DNA of 64,000 bases from Acinetobacter lwoffii (GTDB lineage Bacteria; Pseudomonadota; Gammaproteobacteria; Pseudomonadales; Moraxellaceae), in contig NZ_CP072549.1 in NCBI RefSeq assembly GCF_019343495.1, forward strand, positions 2,356,001 to 2,420,000, in the 5' to 3' direction. Below are positions 56,435 to 64,000 of the stretch, in pieces. Position 1 is the stretch's first letter; the number at the start of each line of letters is the position of its first letter. A model generated the notes under the pieces. The model had not been told where the DNA came from and made no database searches. It was given only the letters and a program-made list of their open reading frames with translations. The translations under genes and the position numbers were made by a program.

Positions 56435-57283
56435 ATGCAATGGCTTCAGGCACTGCGTCAGCGTCTTCCCCAGCACAAGTATGCAATCGATGCCGCTATG
56501 TTGGGCGATCATGCGCAATTGCCCTGGAGCAATTTAGGGTATTGGCAAGCAGGTCAGCAGGATTATGCGGCTGCCTGTTGTATGCTGGTCGATCACCTTG
56601 CACAAACTGTAAATTTAAATTCAAAAGATAAACTGCTGGATTTAGGCTGCGGTCAGGGTGCAAGTTTGCTGTACTGGCAACAACACTATCAGGTGCAATA
56701 TCTGGCGGGGGTTGAGCTGCAGGCTGCTTGTGTAGCTAATATTCAGCAACATCTGCCAGAACTGAATGCCATTTATCAGGCGTCATTTTTGCGTTTAAAA
56801 GAATTGCCATTTTCCCAGCGTTTTGATGTGGTGCTATGCCTAGATGCGGCTTATCACAGTCCTGTGCCTTTATTCTTGGAGCAGATCCGTAGTGTTTTAA
56901 ATTCAAATGCGCGGATTGGTTTTCATCATCTGGTTTTGTCCGAGCGCTGGGAAAATTTAAATGCCTTACAACGGCGTAAATATCAGTTTTTATTGAAATC
57001 TGCTGATGTGAATTTAAAAGATTTAATGACAGTGGGGGCACTGTATGCCTGTCTGGATCGTTTTGAATTTAAAAATATCCAGATTCAGGATCTGTCCGAG
57101 CCGGTATTTTCAGGCTTTGCGGATTATGTGCAAAAAACTTTGAATTCAAAAGCATCAGATGATCAGGCTCAAGGTTCAAAACTGGATCATTTTAAAATTC
57201 AGATGACAGCGAAACTATGCCGAAAATTATATCAGGAAGGGATTGTGAGATATGTGCAAGTGACGGCACAATCGAAGCACTAG
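56435..57283 (+). CDS. Class I SAM-dependent methyltransferase
   Basis: A 282-residue cytoplasmic protein with the Rossmann methyltransferase core. Motif I is LLDLGCGQGASLL (about residue 67), motif II is the acidic end YLAGVELQ, and motif IV is FDVVLCLDAAYH. The Cys-free Asp-rich core and the FHHLVLSERW segment are compatible with a small-molecule or lipid acceptor. It follows the FAD oxidoreductase by 3 bases and probably acts on the same or a linked substrate. It is not clearly cyclopropane-fatty-acid synthase, which is longer. Confidence 0.78.
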   Translation: MQWLQALRQRLPQHKYAIDAAMLGDHAQLPWSNLGYWQAGQQDYAAACCMLVDHLAQTVNLNSKDKLLDLGCGQGASLLYWQQHYQVQYLAGVELQAACVANIQQHLPELNAIYQASFLRLKELPFSQRFDVVLCLDAAYHSPVPLFLEQIRSVLNSNARIGFHHLVLSERWENLNALQRRKYQFLLKSADVNLKDLMTVGALYACLDRFEFKNIQIQDLSEPVFSGFADYVQKTLNSKASDDQAQGSKLDHFKIQMTAKLCRKLYQEGIVRYVQVTAQSKH

Positions 57284-57331
57284 AAAGTGCAAGAAGACTC
57301 AGCTCAAAATACTAAAACCCAGAAACATCAA

Positions 57332-57352
57332 AGCCTCACTAAAAGCGAGGCT
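57332..57352 (-). terminator. Hairpin after tRNA-Thr
   Basis: Minus-strand AGCCTC and GAGGCT arms followed by TTTGATGTTT, just beyond the CCA end of the tRNA. Confidence 0.6.
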
Positions 57353-57358
57353 AAGATA

Positions 57359-57434
<76 letters not shown>

Positions 57435-57638
57435 ATGGTGGAGTGCATTTTACAGATTTTTTTGGGTCACGCAAGCCAAAAAATAACCGTTTAAACTGTT
57501 TCGGCAGGATTTGTTTATTTTGACCGAATGGATGAAAAGTTCTGTTTTTGATTATGTGCAAAGAAATGGCCCATATGTGCAGATATGGGCGAGGGTGAAA
57601 GCACAGGATTGGTTCTGGATATGAGTCGGTTATAAGGT

Positions 57639-57866
57639 TTATCTGTTTTTCAGGATGCGATCTAATTCTTGTGCACATTCCTCTAAAGTAAAGGCCATAT
57701 CAAACTGCATTTGAGGTTTGAGTTCTTGAGCGAGGCTTCTCCACTGTTCGATGAGTCTCAAGGCTTTTTGAATTTTATGTTTATTGATGTCCTTGGCAAT
57801 AGTTGGGGTATAACCGCCACGTTTTGCATTTTTAATCTGTTTGGCATAGTTTGCGCTGTTATTCAT
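57639..57866 (-). CDS. Small hypothetical protein
   Basis: A 75-residue protein that begins MNNSANYAKQIKNAKRGGYT, with GGAG seven bases before ATG 57866; a longer frame to 57908 lacks a ribosome site. It has a basic N-terminal half and an acidic C-terminal half (LEECAQELDRILKNR), predicted helical, with no membrane segment. I do not recognise its family. The good ribosome site and balanced composition support a real gene. It lies between two tRNA genes on the same strand. Confidence 0.55.
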   Translation of the reverse strand: MNNSANYAKQIKNAKRGGYTPTIAKDINKHKIQKALRLIEQWRSLAQELKPQMQFDMAFTLEECAQELDRILKNR

Positions 57867-57908
57867 GTTCGCTCTCCGAATAGCAGTGTATCTATTTTTT
57901 AACTTCAA

Positions 57909-58289
57909 ATTTGAATGGCTCGGTTCACTTGGTTATTTCTTTCTATCCTGTGGTTTTTATTCTCCTTTTAGTTGATTTATAAGCAACATAACATAGCTTT
58001 GATGACAATAAAATTAAGCTATTTCTGTGCCAGTTTTTTGTTTGAACACATAAATAAAAACCTGAAATGAATGGCGTACAGAAACTGCACAATTCATCAG
58101 TTTTTTGGCTGATGAAAAATGAAGATTTTTAAAAATAGAATTGAGCGTAAGTGTTGTGTTGCAAAAGATTTTTATGAACGAGGACTGGTATTAATTCAAT
58201 GCCTTTGCCTAAGGCGATAGATAATAATATTTTAAGATCTAAGCAGATAATTTTTTTTACTGATGGGATGATGGATAAAATTAAATATA
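57909..58289. other. Intergenic region before tRNA-Ser terminator
   Basis: About 380 A/T-rich bases. No supported gene, repeat or RNA was seen; it should hold the minus-strand promoter of the small hypothetical gene. Confidence 0.4.
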
Positions 58290-58320
58290 AAAAAACCCGA
58301 ATCATGTGATTCGGGTTTTT
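58290..58320 (-). terminator. Terminator after tRNA-Ser
   Basis: AAACCCGAATCA and TGATTCGGGTTT stem with A and T runs, directly beyond the tRNA 3' end on the minus strand. Confidence 0.88.
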
Positions 58321-58326
58321 AAATTC

Positions 58327-58417
58327 TGGCGGTGAGAGAGGGATTCGAACCCTCGAAACGCTATAAACGTTTACACACTTTCCAGGCGTGCTCCTTCAGC
58401 CACTCGGACACCTCACC
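58327..58417 (-). tRNA. tRNA-Ser (anticodon GGA)
   Basis: A 91-nt class II tRNA on the minus strand. The acceptor GGTGAGG pairs with CTCTCACC-side bases, anticodon loop CTGGAAA has anticodon GGA, the long variable arm TAAACGTTTATAGCGTTT is present, T-arm is GGTTCGAATCC, and GCCA is the encoded 3' end. Confidence 0.95.
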
Positions 58418-58539
58418 ATAGGCCGAGGATAATAGCGAAAAAAACCAGCTGTGCCAAGCTGAAACAATTGATTTGCAGAAAAACTTTTAATGCGGTGCTA
58501 TGATTCGCAAAAATGCTTGTTAAAAAACGAAGACAATAT

Positions 58540-60420
58540 ATGCAAAGCACTGCACAAAAGGCAGCTCTCCCAGTGATTACACTGGCTGCGCTTGGGGTCG
58601 TTTTCGGAGATATTGGTACCAGTCCGCTCTATGCACTGCGCCAATGCTTCCTCACCGCACACCTCGCCATTAGCGAAGCTTCTGTACTCGGCATCCTGTC
58701 CCTGATTTTCTGGTGCATGATGCTTACCATCAGCTTTAAATATGTCATGGTAATCATGCGTGCCGATAACAACGGCGAAGGCGGGATCATGTCACTACTG
58801 GCATTAAACCTGCGTACCACACGAATCTCTGATCAAAAGAAAATATTCCTGATCGCTTTGGGTTTTGTCGGCGCATCGCTATTTTTCGGTGACGGGATTA
58901 TTACCCCAGCAATCTCCGTGCTATCAGCCATTGAAGGCCTGAGTATTGCCACGCCCATTTTCAATCAGTGGTTGGTGCCTTTATCGATAGGGATTCTGGC
59001 CGGACTGTTTATGGTACAGCGACACGGCACAGCCACGATGGGCAAATTTTTTGGGCCTTTAACCATGCTCTGGTTTTTGTCCATTGGCGGTTTTGGTTTG
59101 TGGAGCATTATCCAGACCCCATTTGTACTCTGGATGGTGAATCCCTACTGGGCCTATCATTTTGTAGTTGACCAGCCTTATGTGGCTTTTCTGACCATGG
59201 GGGCGGTGATTCTGACCATGACTGGGGGTGAAGCGATTTATGCCGATATGGGGCATTTTGGCCGTCTGCCGATTCGTCTGGCCTGGTTCATTATTGTCTT
59301 GCCCTGTTTATTATTGAATTATGCCGGGCAAGGCGCCTTGTTACTGCGTAGTCCTGAAGCACTGGCGAATCCTTTCTATATGCTGCTGCCAGACTGGGCT
59401 TTGTTCCCGATGATTGGACTGGCGACTGCGGCGGCGGTGATTGCCTCACAGGCGGTCATTACTGGCGTATTTTCTATGGTCAATCAGGCCATTCAACTGC
59501 GTTATTTACCGCGCCTGTCAGTCAAGCATACCTCTGCATTGGAACGCGGCCAGATTTATCTGCCTTTCATTAACTGGATGCTGTTTATCTCGGTGCTGAT
59601 CCTGATTTTACTGTTTGAAAATAGTGCCAATCTGGCGAGTGCTTATGGCGTTGCGGTGACCATGACCATGCTCTGTGGCACCATTTTGATCTCGATTCTG
59701 GCTTATGGATTCTGGCGTTGGCCGGTCTGGAAAGTAGCTTTATTTGCTGTGCCATTCCTGGCACTGGATTTAGTCTTTGTGGCCTCAACGTCCTTGAAAA
59801 TTGCTTCGGGTGGCTGGGTGCCGATTCTGATTGGCGCGGTACTGTTTACGATTCTCATGACCTGGAAAGATGGGCGTGCGTTGGTACTGAACCGGCTGGA
59901 ACAGGATGCCTTGCCGATTGATCTGTTTATTAAAAGTATTTCGATGGGGGAAGGCACCAAGTTTGTGCCAGGCGATGCCATTTTCCTGACCGGTACACCA
60001 AATATTGTTCCGCATGCCATGTTGCATAATATTAAGCACAATAAGGTCTTGCACGAACGCAATATCATGCTGACAGTGATTACCCGGGATATTCCTTTTG
60101 TTGACAGGCAGGAGCGGATTGAATTGGAAAAACTGAGTGAACATTTTTACCGGGTGTTTATCTATTATGGTTTTAAGGATCAGCCGAATATTCCGGAAGC
60201 TTTACAGCAGGCCTATGAGCAATGGGATTTTGAATATGACCTGATGCAGATCAGTTTCTTTATTTCACGTGAACGGATTATGCATACTGTGGGTGAGGGT
60301 ATGGCACCGTGGCGGGAAAAGCTGTTTATTTCTATGCAACGCAATACCAGTCCGGTCAGTGATTTCTATCAGATTCCACCCAACCGTGTGGTCGAGCTGG
60401 GCACCCAGATTCAGATGTAA
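58540..60420 (+). CDS. kup: Low-affinity potassium transporter Kup
   Basis: K+/H+ symporter of the KUP/HAK/KT family in the inner membrane. From ATG 58540 it has 626 residues: about 12 TM helices followed by a cytoplasmic C-terminal domain of about 170 residues. The family opening [20 protein letters not shown] carries the conserved Asp and Gly-Asp pair of the K+ site. [20 protein letters not shown] and [13 protein letters not shown] are also typical. An in-frame ATG at 58513 would add nine basic residues; neither start has a strong ribosome site. It is monocistronic, with a terminator behind it. Confidence 0.95.
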   Translation: MQSTAQKAALPVITLAALGVVFGDIGTSPLYALRQCFLTAHLAISEASVLGILSLIFWCMMLTISFKYVMVIMRADNNGEGGIMSLLALNLRTTRISDQKKIFLIALGFVGASLFFGDGIITPAISVLSAIEGLSIATPIFNQWLVPLSIGILAGLFMVQRHGTATMGKFFGPLTMLWFLSIGGFGLWSIIQTPFVLWMVNPYWAYHFVVDQPYVAFLTMGAVILTMTGGEAIYADMGHFGRLPIRLAWFIIVLPCLLLNYAGQGALLLRSPEALANPFYMLLPDWALFPMIGLATAAAVIASQAVITGVFSMVNQAIQLRYLPRLSVKHTSALERGQIYLPFINWMLFISVLILILLFENSANLASAYGVAVTMTMLCGTILISILAYGFWRWPVWKVALFAVPFLALDLVFVASTSLKIASGGWVPILIGAVLFTILMTWKDGRALVLNRLEQDALPIDLFIKSISMGEGTKFVPGDAIFLTGTPNIVPHAMLHNIKHNKVLHERNIMLTVITRDIPFVDRQERIELEKLSEHFYRVFIYYGFKDQPNIPEALQQAYEQWDFEYDLMQISFFISRERIMHTVGEGMAPWREKLFISMQRNTSPVSDFYQIPPNRVVELGTQIQM

Positions 60421-60435
60421 ATAAAATAAAAAAGC

Positions 60436-60468
60436 ATAAAAAAACCAGAGGCACACTCTGGTTTTTTT
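60436..60468. terminator. Bidirectional terminator between kup and the convergent secreted-protein gene
   Basis: AAAAACCAGAG and CTCTGGTTTTT stem with GCACA loop and A/T runs on both sides. Confidence 0.88.
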
Positions 60469-60496
60469 ATGGGAGAAATAATAAATGAGCTTCAGA

Positions 60497-61150
60497 TTAT
60501 TGCTCAAGTTCTACCGCAGCTGCTGGCATTTCAGGTGCAGCATTCAAAGGTTCTTCCATCAGCACTGGCTCTGCATCAGATTGAGCCGCAATTTCAGTTT
60601 GTTCATTACTGACGTCTGCTTCAGTCGCAGCCGCTTGTTGCTGTGCTTCAGGCATCGGTTGTTCTGAGGCAATAGCTGCTTGCTGTTGCTCTTCAGACAT
60701 TGCTGGTACTGCAGCTTGTTGTTCTTCCAATGCTGGTTGTTGAGGCATCGTCATAGACGTGCTTGCTTCTACTTCTGATTCCATGGCTGGTTCAACCAGA
60801 TTGGCCGGCACCTCTGATTCATTCATGCCTGGTTCTGTGACAGGCGGTTGAGGGGAAACAGTGCCTGAGTTTGGTGCCTGAGTCATTGTTGGATCATTGG
60901 GCATCGGTGCTTGTGTGTTTGGCATGGTTGGTTGCGGTACTGCTGCACGCGGATCGACCAGACGGATTTGACCAGAGTTCACCAAGCTTTCTAAAGAGGC
61001 TTCCTGACCATTCACCTTGGTACTAATTTTAGCTTTAGACAAGCTTTCAAGTGTTTCACCTGGTTGAACCGGTGGCTCAGCAAATGCAGCTACGCTGATC
61101 ACACTTGTGAATAATCCTAAACCTAATGCTTTAGAGAGTTTGGAATTCAT
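60497..61150 (-). CDS. Secreted Pro/Gln/Ala/Glu-rich hypothetical protein
   Basis: A 217-residue protein with a cleavable signal peptide (MNSKLSKALGLGLFTSVIS, ending AFA). A short ordered segment follows (QPGETLESLSKAKISTKVNG, SLVNSGQIRLVDPR), then about 140 low-complexity residues rich in Pro, Gln, Ala, Glu and Met without Cys. The composition suggests an unstructured periplasmic or cell-surface spacer. I know no function. ATG 61150 starts at the signal peptide; an upstream in-frame start at 61207 adds 19 residues. It converges on kup. Confidence 0.65.
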   Translation of the reverse strand: MNSKLSKALGLGLFTSVISVAAFAEPPVQPGETLESLSKAKISTKVNGQEASLESLVNSGQIRLVDPRAAVPQPTMPNTQAPMPNDPTMTQAPNSGTVSPQPPVTEPGMNESEVPANLVEPAMESEVEASTSMTMPQQPALEEQQAAVPAMSEEQQQAAIASEQPMPEAQQQAAATEADVSNEQTEIAAQSDAEPVLMEEPLNAAPEMPAAAVELEQ

Positions 61151-61414
61151 GATTGACACCATTGCTAATAATTGTACGAATTGAGATAGGCCGTTAGCTT
61201 TACACACTCAATCTACTGAGCCAAACAAAGCTACGCAAACACCGAGAAACCTCATTTAAAAAGAAATAAAATTAGACAGTTTGTTACAACTGCCCGGGAT
61301 TTTGGATACTTATTGTTTATTTAGTAAACGAATGGTAGAGCCAAGATATACTTCACTTATACAGCTTGTTAAGCTCGGTCAAAATCTGTATTGATCTAAA
61401 AAGTACGTGTAAGA

Positions 61415-62497
61415 ATGGCCAAGAAGCAGCGTAAATCCAAGAACTCTTTTTTTCAGTTTTTAAATGATAATAGTATTAAAGTCATTCTGGGCGTGGTGGC
61501 TTCGAGCAGCTTCGCCATCGCTTTTGGTCAGGAAAAAATCAGTCAGTGGGTGTCACTATCCTCTTCCAGTGATTCTGCCTGTCTGAACCAGTTTTATCGG
61601 GATGTGCCGCCATATTTGATGAAAGACAGCCTGAAAAAAGACAGCTATTCGCTGTGTTTTAATGGCTTTAATGTCGGTTATTCCGGGGTATCTAAAACGC
61701 CACTTTGGGTTGCAGAAGCCTTAACGCCAGCACGCTTAAGCCAGAAAATTCCCCGTGAAGATAATTTTCATGAAGAAGATCGGGTCAGTGCGAAGCATCG
61801 TGCCACATTGGCGGATTATCGTGGTTCAGGTTATGACCGCGGTCATATGGCGCCGAATGCGGATATGCCTAACAAGGCCGCGCAGTCTGACAGTTTTTCA
61901 CTGGCCAATATGGTGCCGCAAGCGCCCAAGAATAATCAGCAAGTCTGGCGAGAGCTGGAAGAAGCCACCCGTGCCATTGTGACCAAGCAGAAACAGGATG
62001 TTTATGTGGTAACCGGGCCGGTCTTTGCTGGGAAGAAGCTGAAAACCATTGGCAATGGCGTGATCGTGCCAACCGCGGTCTATAAGGCGGTTTATATGCC
62101 GAAAACCGGTGCTATTGGTGCTTACTATGCACCGAATGACAATTCACTGAAAGTGCGTATTGTCAGTGTCTGCTATCTGGAAGAACAGCTTGGAATTAAC
62201 CTGTTTCCGCAGCTTACCGAAGAGCAGAAGCGCAATACCTATAAGCTACCACTGACCGGAAATGCCGTAAAAGCCAACCAGAAAATTGAATACTCCAACT
62301 GGGATGCAGAAAGCCAGTGTGCCGAAGAGGTTTCTGAAGAAAACCTGCAGGCATTACAACGCGAGTTTAAGTCTTCCGGTTCAGGCAGTTCGACCTCCTC
62401 AGCGACTGGTGGCGCGATAGACAACGCGACACAAGATGCCATCGTAAAACAGCTGATTGATGCCTTGTTGCAATATATTTTGCAGCTGTTGAAATAA
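61415..62497 (+). CDS. DNA/RNA non-specific endonuclease (NucA/EndoG family)
   Basis: A 360-residue nuclease of the beta-beta-alpha-metal type. The active-site motif DRGHM is at residues 141-145, with general base H144. The Mg-binding Asn lies in the downstream PQAPKNNQQVWRELE. An N-terminal hydrophobic segment (about residues 22-41, VILGVVASSSFAIAF) anchors it or exports it after a basic start. Four cysteines could form disulfides, consistent with periplasmic location. A Ser/Gly/Thr-rich tail and a short hydrophobic C-terminus end the protein. It may feed on or process extracellular DNA; that role is inferred. Confidence 0.85.
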   Translation: MAKKQRKSKNSFFQFLNDNSIKVILGVVASSSFAIAFGQEKISQWVSLSSSSDSACLNQFYRDVPPYLMKDSLKKDSYSLCFNGFNVGYSGVSKTPLWVAEALTPARLSQKIPREDNFHEEDRVSAKHRATLADYRGSGYDRGHMAPNADMPNKAAQSDSFSLANMVPQAPKNNQQVWRELEEATRAIVTKQKQDVYVVTGPVFAGKKLKTIGNGVIVPTAVYKAVYMPKTGAIGAYYAPNDNSLKVRIVSVCYLEEQLGINLFPQLTEEQKRNTYKLPLTGNAVKANQKIEYSNWDAESQCAEEVSEENLQALQREFKSSGSGSSTSSATGGAIDNATQDAIVKQLIDALLQYILQLLK

Positions 62498-62576
62498 GCT
62501 TGCTGAAAAAACCAGGATTCGGGTAGCATCGACATCAGACGTTCATTGAAAAATAACAAAGACAGGTGAAGAGGAT

Positions 62577-62822
62577 ATGTTTAAAGCGTTTGAAAATGGC
62601 AGCGAATCCCATGCCATTCATGATCTGACTTTGGAAAATGATCTGGACTGCGTCAGCGTGTATGGCAACTTGCAAATCACCAAGGATCAGCAGGGACTGA
62701 AAGTGGCCAAAGCCTTGCAGGCTTTTTTGAATGATGTGGTGCAACAACTGGAAAATACACCGGATTTGCCAGAAAAAATTCAGCGTGATGACCTGGATGA
62801 AATTGAAAATCCATTTTTATAA
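62577..62822 (+). CDS. Small conserved-looking hypothetical protein
   Basis: An 81-residue acidic cytoplasmic protein with GAAGAGG before the ATG. It has a beta-rich start (CVSVYGNLQITKDQQ) followed by an amphipathic helix (LKVAKALQAFLNDVVQQLE) and an acidic end (DDLDEIENPFL). No known domain was recognised. It lies 79 bases after the nuclease gene, and the two may share a transcript. Confidence 0.65.
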   Translation: MFKAFENGSESHAIHDLTLENDLDCVSVYGNLQITKDQQGLKVAKALQAFLNDVVQQLENTPDLPEKIQRDDLDEIENPFL

Positions 62823-62890
62823 GCATTTTTAAGCGCGATGATCTGCATGCTCCATGTGAAACATGCAGAAAAATGGTATTTGGAAATCCT

Positions 62891-62920
62891 GGCTTTTTAG
62901 AGGGTTTTTATTAAAAAGCC
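62891..62920. terminator. Hairpin after the small hypothetical gene
   Basis: GGCTTTTTA and TAAAAAGCC arms around a 12-base loop, followed by TAATTTT. Weak, but in the position expected for the nuclease and small-gene transcript. Confidence 0.45.
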
Positions 62921-63098
62921 TAATTTTCTGCTCCCACAATATCTCCAAACACTAGCCAGAACGTGCCGAGCAATTCGGCAAGATATTTATCCATATTTTA
63001 AATTCTTATTTTTATATTTATTATTAGGTCATAGGGGTAATGGATTTAAATTATCAACGCTGCTTGAAGCCCATCTATCAAACCAACATGCTTGTGGT

Positions 63099-64000
63099 TT
63101 AAGCGGCTGACATATTCTGTTGGCGCCACTGCTGCGGCGTCAGTTGAGTCCATTGCTTAAAGGCGCGCTGAAACGCACTCTGTTCAGAATAACCGAGTAA
63201 CATGGCAGTTTCCTGCAAACTCAAGTGCGGATCTTTCAGATATTGCATCGCCATCATGCAGCGGATTTCCTGCATACATTGCTGATAGGTTTTGCCCTGT
63301 TTCTGCAAATGGCGTTGTAACTGACGCACGGAAAAATTCATCTGCTCGGCAATATGCTCGATCTGAAACAGGTTTTTTTGCAGGCCAATCAGAATTGCCT
63401 GTTGCAGTTGCTGATCAATGAGAGTGGAGTGCGGAAATTTTTCTAGCAATGCTTTGGCCTGTTGCATCAGCAGTTTCTGCAAGCTCTGGTCGCCCTGTTT
63501 CAGCGGTCTGGACAGTTCACTGACATGCATCAATACCTGATTTCTGGCTTGAGAAAAGCGGACTTTACAGCCGAAATACTGCTCATAGAGTGCAATATTT
63601 TTAGGCATTGCATGCTGGAAATGCACTTCATATAACTGAACCCCGTGCGGGTTCTGCACATTGGCTTTCACGAATTCCGTCATTAGCGCAATCGCGATTT
63701 CATCGGTCAATTGGGTATTCAGATGAAACGGAACTTCAACCCAGCCAATCGACAGATAATCGCCTTGCCATTGCAGCTGAAGTAGGCCGCCATCATAAAT
63801 CAGACGATGATAATCATGATAGCGCATGAAGGCTTCACCCAAGGTCTCACTTGAGAGTGCCAGATAGCCAATAATACCAAGGTGTTTAGCTTCAACCAGT
63901 TGGGCGATTTCCAGGCCTAAAGCTGGTCGTTGCAGCTGTTGATCAAGTGTTGTTAACAGATCACGCCATAGGGCGAAATCAAAGCGTTCCAGATTTTGAA
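63099..64000 (-). CDS. AraC-family transcriptional regulator (partial, cut by window edge)
   Basis: The frame stays open from the window end (QNLERFDFALWRDLL at the right edge) through to the stop at 63099, so the N-terminus lies outside. The visible 300 residues include an OruR/ArgR-like ligand-binding part (SLGIIGYLALSS-type segment, then MRYHDYHRLIYDGG). The C-terminal double helix-turn-helix of AraC follows: IEHIAEQMNFSVRQLQRHLQ, and LSLQETAMLLGYSEQSAFQR with FKQWTQLTPQQWR. Its target genes are presumably to the right of the window. The apparent start at TTG 63842 is an artefact of frame calling. Confidence 0.88.
   Translation of the reverse strand, partial: QNLERFDFALWRDLLTTLDQQLQRPALGLEIAQLVEAKHLGIIGYLALSSETLGEAFMRYHDYHRLIYDGGLLQLQWQGDYLSIGWVEVPFHLNTQLTDEIAIALMTEFVKANVQNPHGVQLYEVHFQHAMPKNIALYEQYFGCKVRFSQARNQVLMHVSELSRPLKQGDQSLQKLLMQQAKALLEKFPHSTLIDQQLQQAILIGLQKNLFQIEHIAEQMNFSVRQLQRHLQKQGKTYQQCMQEIRCMMAMQYLKDPHLSLQETAMLLGYSEQSAFQRAFKQWTQLTPQQWRQQNMSAA

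Overview
The window reads as a stretch of an Acinetobacter chromosome (Gammaproteobacteria, Moraxellaceae). The strongest clue is a set of four porin-like proteins of the Omp33-36 type, a family I associate with Acinetobacter. Supporting clues are the AceF architecture (three lipoyl domains), the CrbS/CrbR-type acetate regulators, and short A/T-rich intergenic regions with poly-U hairpins. No phage, plasmid or complete insertion sequence is visible. Family calls come from reading the translations, not from a database search.

Layout. 1-5.0 kb: aceE-aceF, two subunits of pyruvate dehydrogenase. 5.1-5.9 kb: a manganese (yybP-ykoY) riboswitch in front of a TMEM165/GDT1-type Mn exporter. 6.0-7.3 kb: a metallo-beta-lactamase-fold protein and a YkgJ-type cysteine-cluster protein. 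7.5-12.9 kb: guaB, then the tight run glmM-pdxH-recJ. 12.9-14.8 kb: two tandem porin paralogues on the minus strand. 15.2-16.3 kb: prfB with its programmed +1 frameshift. 16.4-17.9 kb: an ArsR-type regulator and an old-yellow-enzyme reductase. 17.9-21.8 kb: waaA, rsmE, an MscS-type channel and a DUF805 protein. 22-28.9 kb: acs, a SfnC/DszC-like flavoprotein, a photolyase and the msuE-sfnG sulfur-scavenging pair. 29-36.9 kb: response regulator crbR, a hypothetical gene, hybrid kinase crbS and divergent yjcH-actP. 37-40 kb: a two-TM-channel-like protein and a BCCT transporter. 40-42 kb: a second tandem porin pair, including the Omp33-36 orthologue. 42-43.1 kb: 1.1 kb without genes but with two orphan terminators. 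43.1-44.8 kb: a GGDEF diguanylate cyclase. 44.9-45.9 kb: a broken AbiJ-like gene between two kinds of structured repeat. 45.9-53.7 kb: uvrA, a Fur-box-preceded small gene, tenA, a DUF475 protein, a YajR-like MFS transporter and ssb. 53.9-58.4 kb: ahpC, an FAD oxidoreductase plus methyltransferase pair, tRNA-Thr, a small hypothetical gene and tRNA-Ser. 58.5-64 kb: kup, a secreted low-complexity protein, a DNA/RNA nuclease, a small hypothetical gene and a partial AraC regulator.

Functional themes. Acetate use is concentrated here: acs activates acetate, actP with yjcH imports it, and CrbS/CrbR is the two-component system known to control these genes in related bacteria. Acetyl-CoA is also produced by AceEF. 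A second theme is sulfur scavenging (msuE, sfnG and a SfnC-like gene). A third is envelope and ion homeostasis (porins, MscS, Kup, BCCT, Mn exporter).

The most unusual signal is a roughly 92-nt element found twice (19310-19400 and 44846-44938). Each copy folds into three consecutive hairpins. The outer hairpins and linkers are conserved. The middle 15-bp stem has unrelated sequence in the two copies but the same architecture, including a bulged A after nine pairs. This looks like a covarying, structurally selected repeat.
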